This document shows, one piece after another, positions 57,200 through 64,000 of a DNA stretch of 64,000 bases; the stretch's first letter is position 1, and every line of letters starts with the position of its first letter. The notes beneath the pieces are model-generated. The model searched no databases, was not told the origin of the DNA, and saw nothing but the letters and a program-made list of their open reading frames with translations. The DNA is taken from assembly GCA_963969595.1 (NCBI GenBank), contig OZ018409.1, positions 31,633,282 to 31,697,281 of the forward strand, read 5' to 3'. Source of the stretch: Neckera pumila. Lineage: Eukaryota; Streptophyta; Bryopsida; Hypnales; Neckeraceae. The position numbers were made by a program, and so were the translations under genes.

Positions 57200-60100
57200 T
57201 AAAAAGGTGTGGGAGCCCGGAATGCCAAATTCTATTACTTTGTAATAGAATTAGGTTAAAGACATTTTATTTCCATATTTTTTTTGTTGTTTTATAGGTT
57301 AATGTACATAGTTTAGTAGATTTTTAGATTAGCAGCCTATGGATCTATTAAAAGAGATAAAATGGTTAAGACGGATCTTAATTGTTTCTGTCTTGAACCG
57401 GAAACCGGAAACCTATGTGGGACCACAACCGGGATTCCAGGGATTTGGAAATAGTCAAACCGGTATCAGAAACGGAAACCGGGAGCCAACAGTCACTAAC
57501 AAGAAAACTAGAGAGCCGTTGAACGGAAATCATTTCTCGGTATGGACAGGAACGGCCAATTCCAACGGTGGGGAAACCGGACGGTAAGGAGAGAAGAAGG
57601 GGTCAAGTAGAAGCATCCGCATTTTATCTTCACACTCTGGTGTTTCCTGACTGTGAGTGAATGTTTGCAAGAAAGTGTGGCGCTCAAGAGCTTGGAGGAA
57701 TGCAAGTTTTGAGATTCCGGTCACGGTTAGGCGGTTGTGAGACTGATTGGCTTTGTGAGAGAGAACAACAGTAGAGTTCAAGTGATTAGGGCAGGAAGAG
57801 TTGAGAGTTTGTTAGTCAGTCCAAGTAGTTGCTAGAGCCATGGTGAAGGCAGAAGCGAGTGAGGAGTTGCCTTCACTGAAACTCCGGTCAGTGGTACTCG
57901 GACTGCCGAAGAATGCTAAGGAGAAGGCACTCTTGCAGGAGGATCTGAAAGGGCTAGGATGTGATGGTTTCATGCGGAGGCCATGGAACCTGAAGAACGA
58001 ATCGATGGTTGGAGAGCTGCTCTCCAAGCAGTCAAGCGAGTGGCATCGTACGATCCGGGTGCAGCCAACCAGATGGACTCCGGAGATGTGGAGCGAGGTG
58101 TACAATTTTTCCAAGGAAGGGGAAGGAGTAGCTGGACAGCAACACGAGTTTGAGAGTGGTAAGTTTTGCAACCCTGTCCACCCCAAGGATGGATATGCCG
58201 TGGCAGATTGCACAAACTTAAGGCATAGGAGAGTGTTGGAGTTTTTAGTTCCGATTTTGAATCCGGAGCATCCTACCCGGGCCACCATTACGATAGCAAA
58301 GACGATTTTTGGAGCGTTGACTAGAGGGAGGAAAGTGAATTGGGGTTTAATACTTAAAAAGGTTGTGGGTAAAATGGTCTCAGTTGTAGGCAAGTCCAGA
58401 CCTTCCGGTTTATCTCCCTTTCTCTTCCACCTCTATGAGCACAATGAGTTACTGAGAGGGAAGGAAGTAACAGAGTACAAGTCCGCGGATGTGATGTTAC
58501 AGCATGACATTAGTTCGGAACCGAAAGAACAGAGAGAGGCGTCAATAGATGAGTCAGAATCGGAAAAGGAACCGGAGGGACCTCAAAAGAAAGGCAAGGA
58601 AGTAGCTGGAGAGGGGACTAGTAAGGATCCGGTTTAGACAAAGTCAATTGACCCTCTTGGAGCAATTATAAGTGAACTGAAGGGCATCCGAGAGAAAATG
58701 ATGAGTAATAAGGAGGTGACCCGGAAGTTTGAAAACCGGATAGCTAGCCTAACCGGTCAAGTAAAGGATTTGAAGAAGGAGATAGGAAAAAAGTCTGAGA
58801 GTGAAGTTAGATAGCTCTCGGCTGAAACCTTGAACACCCTTAATTGGATCCGGAAGTTTGTTGGGAATTCGGGCGATGTAATTAACAAAGCCAAACTTTT
58901 TGAGGCTAGAGTTCTCAAGGAGGGATTTCAGATGGGACCCAAGGTTGTTTCAGTCTTGGTGTCCTATCATGAGGAGACAGAACGTATCTTATTTGAGTTG
59001 AGAGAAGTCATGGAGAATGCAGGCTTCCACTCGGATCCGGAACCGGCGAAGGCAAAAGAAAAGGTAAAGGAGGAAACTCCGAGCAAGGCAACACCGTCAA
59101 AGAGTTCAACTGATCGGAAGTCGAAGGGAGAACCGGAAGAGAAGACCACACCAGTCAGCCGCTCCAAGTTGAAGATTAACACGGCAACCGGAAAAGGGTT
59201 TTCACCTGTATCCCAGACCCGTAGTCAGAGTAAGTTTGCAGAACCGGATCAGGGCACTCCACAGAGCACCCTTTCCAGTCGGTCAGACAAGCCAGCAGCA
59301 AAACGACGGAAATCAACATCAAAGAGGAGTAGAGAGGCGTCACCCATGATTGAAATTGAATCTGAAGAGGGTGAGTCGCCAAAGACCATGGAGAAGGAGG
59401 AGAGCCAGTCCGAATCAGGAGAAGAATCCGAAGAAGGAGAAGAAGCATCTGAACCGGAATCGGAACTTGCGCGTGAAAAGGGGAAAGGTAAACCTCCAAC
59501 TCCCCCAAAGGGTAAAGCTTCTAATTCTACTGGTAGTAGACAGCAGCCAACAGCCAGCAAGGAAGGGAGTGGTCAAGAGTACACCGACGCCATCCAAACG
59601 GCAGAAGAAGTAGGTAGAAAGTTTTTAGAAGTTGAGTTAGGGAGTTAGTAGAACTCCAATTTTTGGTAGGTGGAAAGTAAAAGTAGAGTCCAGTTAAGTT
59701 TACTTTAGGAAAGTAAAAGATAGGTGGAATTTAGTTAAGTAGAGGAAAGTTAAAGTTTTAGAAAGCAACTTTCTAATTGCTTTCCAGTTGCATGCACCTG
59801 GACAGCTAGATCCGTGTTTTCTGGATCTGAGATCCACTTTTGTGGAAAGGGCCGGCTGTTAGGAAGTCAACACTTTTAGTTAAGATTTTGAAATTGGGAA
59901 AATGACGCGTGTCATTCTCTGGTCTGTAGTTAGGATTCTCATGGGGCCTTTTTGGATTTTTCTTGGTTTGGTATTTAGGGGGTTGAAGTTAGTTTCAATC
60001 TCGGGCTTGATAGGATAATTTTATCTTACACTTGTGTTCTTTTTCATTTTCCATTGCAAAGTATTCTGATTTTCACATCCTAAGTGTTGGTCTGAAAAGT

Positions 60101-60875
60101 CTCGATGCTGGGTTGGTATGCCGGTAATGCTAGAACCATTACTTCGTGCGGGTAGCTATGTTTGCAGGTTTTGGAAGAAGATGAGTACCCCCAGATGTTT
60201 CCTGTATCTGGTTTCCAAGAGTAGCAACTCTGTTTGAGAGCTTGGGTCGGGGGAATCTATCATTGTAATATAGTGAGGACGGTAGGGGTTTCCTGAGTGA
60301 CCTTCTGATCCGGATTAAGCTTCTAGGTTAGTTGTAAGGAGAAATTGAAGACCTATTTCTTTTTGTCTTTTGTTATTTTTCTTCTTTTTAGTGGAACTTC
60401 TGTCACTCTAAACATTGAAGGGTAGAAATTCACGCAGCCTTCCTTAATTGCAATATGCGGAACCCTCTGATATAGAGGCTAAACTTCTAACCGGTTACTA
60501 AAATTGAGGATTCAGAAGCGGAAACAGGAAGAGGCATAGGGTAACGACACTCCTTCCGGTTCTGGTTTTGAGTCCTAGGATCAGAGTTGTATTAGAGAGA
60601 GAGAGAGGGTGGTACATTGATGAGACACTGCCCTGTTGTTGTTGAGCGGATTCGGACTAGAGTGAGATAGTCTAACCAGATGGGAAGCAATCACTGAGGA
60701 ATATTAAGCTTTCCGTTCTAGAATCCGGTTTGCTTGTAGTTGTTGTGACTTCCGCATCCGGTTCCGGTCATCACTAAGAGAAGTCCAAACTAGATCTTTG
60801 AGGGAACCATACCCGAGTCACCCTAAACACGTTTTTAACACGTTAGAACATCTACTGGAGGGAATTTACTTTCTT
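57200..60875 (+). mobile_element. 3.7-kb insertion with a gag-like frame
   Basis: This block separates AFCRST from HLGMMYNKY in the transposase-like pseudogene. The block between GTG at 57197-57199 and GTG at 60876-60878 can be removed to restore the frame exactly. The GTG pair may be a 3-bp target duplication, or coincidence. No long terminal repeats, no terminal inverted repeats and no polymerase were recognised. It contains a gag-like frame at 57840-59648, then about 1.2 kb of non-coding sequence with many CCGGTT/CCGGAA words. It is probably a non-autonomous or truncated retroelement. Confidence 0.65.
57840..59648 (+). pseudogene. Plant retroelement gag-like protein, frame broken by two TAG codons
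   Basis: A single frame of about 600 codons is open apart from TAG at 58635-58637 and TAG at 58812-58814. The first part, 265 residues, starts MVKAEASEELPSL. Around residues 133-200 (VLEFLVPILNPEHPT, RKVNWGLILKKVVG, SGLSPFLFHLYEHNELL) it resembles the domain annotated as putative plant transposon protein, which is common in gag-like frames of plant retroelements. The stretch between the two stops (LKGIREKMMS... LTGQVKDLKKEIG) has coiled-coil character. The last part is very rich in Glu, Lys, Ser and Pro and ends ARKFLEVELGS-like. No zinc knuckle, protease or reverse transcriptase was found. The two TAGs could be decay (CAG to TAG) or programmed readthrough; decay is more likely. Confidence 0.65.
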
Positions 60876-63550
60876 GTGCTACGACAAAAGGCCCCATACT
60901 CCCCAAGCTGGAGAGTCTTCACCGGGGAGTCAAGCAAATTTATCAACTTCTTGCTGTTGTGAATCCAATCTTGATCGTGAAGCCCGCTGCAGTCGCCATT
61001 TGCATCCACTGAAGCTGTAATAAACCATCCATCCCAATCGATGTTCAAGTGGGTCCCCTCTCGGCTTCTGTAATCAACCAACATCAGCTGAAGCCTTCTA
61101 CTGTCATCGTCACTTGCGTACCTTACAATGGGCCCCATAATGCTCTTGCATTCTTTATTCCAGAGCTCGTCAATCCTGTGCCACTACTGCCTCACCCAAG
61201 ACGTGTCAAAGCAATTACAAGTACAAGTTACCACCAACACAAGTCGTAGCAAACTATAGTGTAGTGGATTTACCATTACAATCTTGGCAAATGCTCCAAT
61301 ACAGTTAGTATGAAAATTGTCCACAATTTTATTGTATCCGTCCTCACCTGTACCCACCACTTCCTTGTAATTAGAGACACAAATATGAAAATTTTGAAGT
61401 CCACAGAATTCCACTAAAGTGTCCCCGCAATGATCCCATGCAATACGACCCTTTACCTTCGTTTTGTCCTCTGCAAGGATGACCGGAACAGGGCCAACAA
61501 TTCCATTAGCCTTCTTAGCATGTTTGTAGATTTTGTCAACACTACGGAAAATTTCAGCGTGTTCACCGGGGACAAACTGCACACCCTTCTGATTCTCTCA
61601 TTTTGTAGTACTGTAAGTCAAACCAGCATAATTCAAAGAAAAAAGGTCACACATGCGCCTCCCTCCATACATTTTCATTGCTTGAGTGAAAGCCCAAGAG
61701 TTACTGGACCATCTAATTCCCTGGTTTTTTTTGTTCAAATGCTTGGCAACATCCTGCAGGTAATCCCAAAGCGCCGGTTTCCCCTCCATTGCCCCAGTCC
61801 TATAGGCTGTGATTATATCTTAGCAAAATTTATAAACATTATGTTCAGCAATGGCTCTCTCTGCAAACTCTCGCAATGTAGGACAACTAACTTTTAATTG
61901 GGCAATTCTGGCCTTAGCGGCCCAGTGCCGCATTTGTTCACGTTTTAGTTTTTTGGCTGCTAGCTGATTGTGGGTGCACAAATCGTACACAGACAAGTAC
62001 CCCGCTCTACGACCAGCTCCAATACCCCTAAAGCCCCTTTTTTCAACTACATGTTCCTCACAAACCACATGGAGTCTAAAATCAAATTCAAAAACAATAG
62101 TGGAGCACATTCCACAAGTAAAACCAAGAAACGGTTGTCCAGAGGTGGAGACCCATGTGCAAGACCTATGCCTAAAGGCTCCCTTGACAATGACAACATC
62201 TTTGTCTAATTTCAGCAAAGCTTCTAGGTGGGGTTCGGGATACCACATTTTTCTTGGGTGCGGATCAAACAACAAGCCCTCTATACCATAAGACTTTCCA
62301 ACATAAACACAAGTAGGTCCCCTCAAACCCCAACACATCCGCAAAGCCAATGAACTTCTGTCGTTTACGTGACTCTCACCTTGTGCATGTTTGAAGAATG
62401 TATGCAACCCCCTTTGGCTGGCTTCAGTACTTGATGCCGAGGACCAACTTGGCCTTCCTCTTTTTCCTGTGGATAGAGCTGATCCATTAGCACATTTACC
62501 CTTCAAATCCTCAGGTGTCTTAGTGTGCACCACTCCGTGAACGTGGTTCATGAGATTTGCCTCCAGATTTCATTTGGTCGGACAAAGCTAGAACACTTCC
62601 TTCAGACAGACAAGACACTTAACCTTAAATCAATAAGACTTTATGATATAGTCAGCAGGGTCCCCCACTAACTGGAATGTTTGTTTTGCTGAATTGACAG
62701 AGTCATTCACCGTTGCAAGAATGCCAGTGCCCTCTTCCACCATTCTCTAATGGTCTGTAGTGGTAATAACAACTGGATTATTTTGTGTGCCACAAGCTTG
62801 GGGGTGCTCGGAGAATTGTAGGCCCTTTTGCCGGCAGTAGTTCCTTATGTGGCCTGCACTATTGAGATGACTCTTTCAAAAATTAGAGGATAGATTGGTG
62901 ACTATATTCTTGATATGTTTGCCGCTGCTTCCACCAATGAAGCCCCAACACTCAACACAGTAAACCTTCACAACTACAGCGCCATCCTAATCCCATGACC
63001 GCAGCTCCTAGTCATGATCCTCCATCAAAACTTGCTTCAAGTCTTCTTTCAGTCTCTCCTCGCCCTTGCTATACCATTTGAGAGCGTCTTTTGGCAGTAG
63101 GGTGGACTTCAGTAGAACACCTTCGGTAACGGAATGCTCCTCCGACGTTGTCATCATTGAAGCGGAGGGTGGAAGCATTTGCCCATGGTCTGTGGTAGAA
63201 GGCTCTTGCAAACTGGGCTGTGCATCTTCAATCTCATTTGCAGTTCCAATAGATTTGACCCCGAAAACCACGTTGCCCACTTGAACGCGCTTGCTGTGGC
63301 CGATGTCCTCACCCTCTGATGCTATCAAGTGAACCGACTCTTGAACAAAGTTTAGTGCTTCAAACTCTTTGTCGATCCTGCAGCCCTCCTCCACATCCCA
63401 CAATTGAAATGGGCCAAGCCGCTTGAAGACGTTGAGCTGCTCTAATTTGATTCTTAAAGTTTCCAAGGAATCGTCCTCTTCCGTGTCAATAGGACTCAAC
63501 AACTTTGTGTGATCTCCTTCATGCTTTCGGAAGTAGATTTTCACTTGCAT

Positions 63551-64000
63551 CTTCAAAGCTCTACATTGTCGTAATCTTCCAAGACCTCTGGAAAATTGCA
63601 AACAAAAATATCAGCCTAAAATCCCACAAGTATGAAGCGAGAAGTGGATCTGCAAATCCGTAAGGACACACCAAACCCCAGGTTGACTACAACAAGTGGC
63701 AGAGCAAGGCACACTATGACTCGTTTGAATACCCTAAATCCAGAAATCCGCCTAAGATCTCTAACCAATATCCTAAATCCTAAACTTACAAATCCGGAAG
63801 CAGACCCTAAATTTGAAGCTTAGTGCATGACCTTGAAGTAGCAGAGCAGAATACAGATCCAAGAAACCTAAACCGCAAAGCATTACCCTAAATCCTAAAC
63901 AGTAGGAATGTGTCCAAACTCAATGATTTGGCGCATCAAAAACTCTTACTAGCGAAATGAAACTTCAGGTGGTCTCAAAGGCAATATTGCCTAGCCCTGA
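63551..64000. other. 5' region of the transposase-like gene
   Basis: On the minus strand a good acceptor site (TTGCAATTTTCCAG, about 63591) precedes the ATG at 63550, suggesting a 5' intron. The rest holds scattered CCTAAATCC words and no recognised gene. Confidence 0.5.

Larger units (their letters stand above)
55607..63550 (-). pseudogene. Transposase-like gene (DDE/P-element-like), decayed and interrupted
   Basis: One reading frame can be followed from ATG 63550 to 61277, across an apparent intron (about 61276-61181) to 60879. After a 3.7-kb insertion it continues from 57196 to the stop at 55607, about 1,390 codons. An N-terminal part is followed by two zinc-finger-like motifs: CVEC...SHLNSAGHIRNYC (62959-62834) and CLVC...NHVHGVVH (62617-62530). 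Further on are GLHDQDWIHNSKKLINLL near 60950, DVQRKDR/RASAQYMYQRKTQDC near 57125-57070, LWKLWF near 56900 and LIGSDNCEMFFSKIGGM near 56690. The D/E spacing recalls P-element/THAP9-type transposases, but I cannot name the family. Ten in-frame stops and a frameshift near 56395 inactivate it. The acidic segment and KRKRGRP motif near 55820 lie at the C-terminus. Confidence 0.75.

Noticed and set aside
57200..60878. Treating the 3.7-kb block as an intron of the transposase-like gene
   Set aside because: A donor-like GTAAAT exists at the upstream edge, but there is no AG acceptor at the other edge. Exact removal with GTG restores the frame, which fits an insertion better.
57115..63010. RNA editing (U to C) or stop-codon reassignment to explain in-frame stops in the transposase-like gene
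   Set aside because: Reverse editing of stops is known from organelle transcripts of some land plants, but this is a nuclear mobile-element locus. The host genes here use TGA and TAA as ordinary stops, and decay explains the data more simply.
63720..63900. Telomere-like CCCTAAA words
   Set aside because: Only a few dispersed words, mixed with CCTAAATCC; not an array and not evidence of a telomere or interstitial telomeric repeat.
1..64000. CRISPR arrays, rRNA, tRNA or bacterial-type operons
   Set aside because: None seen. The sequence is eukaryotic nuclear DNA, and the tandem arrays have no spacer-repeat pattern.

Overview
The window is nuclear DNA of a land plant or close relative: AT-rich, intron-containing and dominated by transposable-element debris. 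Two host genes are recognisable, both on the minus strand with canonical introns, and both encode organelle-targeted proteins. One is mitochondrial pyruvate carrier 1 (CDS span 29172-30886, 3 exons, 107 aa). The other is a chloroplast two-helix light-harvesting-like protein (CDS span 38085-42088, 4 exons, 224 aa) with the chlorophyll-binding ExxxGRxAM motif. A chlorophyll-binding family member with a transit-peptide-like first exon is what points to the green lineage. The species cannot be fixed from sequence alone.

Layout. 1-5 kb: a hairpin-rich repeat split by a TA-flanked element, then nested TTAA-flanked elements. 5-10 kb: a 20-bp minisatellite, a decayed LINE fragment, foldback elements and two copies of a TA-flanked MITE. 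10-24 kb: mainly about 925-bp TTAA-flanked elements, including an inverted pair that is almost identical. 24-28 kb: simple repeats and unrecognised sequence. 29-31.3 kb: the MPC1 gene with a duplicated upstream region. 31.6-37.8 kb: more nested elements, among them a Stowaway-like insertion and a 1.5-kb TA-flanked element. 38-42 kb: the LHC-like gene. 42.7-44 kb: a foldback and another TTAA element. 44-50 kb: nothing recognised except short tandem repeats. 50.4-52.5 kb: a block bounded by inverted repeats and full of tandem repeats. 55.6-63.6 kb: a large transposase-like pseudogene, interrupted by a 3.7-kb insertion that carries a gag-like frame.

The main biological theme is a large set of non-autonomous TTAA-targeting elements (ends CCCCTAAAG...CTTTAGGGG, flanked by TTAA, piggyBac-like). 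They fall into several sequence families, are nested in one another, and include very recent copies. No source transposase for them is in the window. The large pseudogene at the right is a different, DDE/P-element-like family. It has kept its reading frame over most of its length while collecting about ten in-frame stops, the pattern expected from cytosine deamination of a methylated element.
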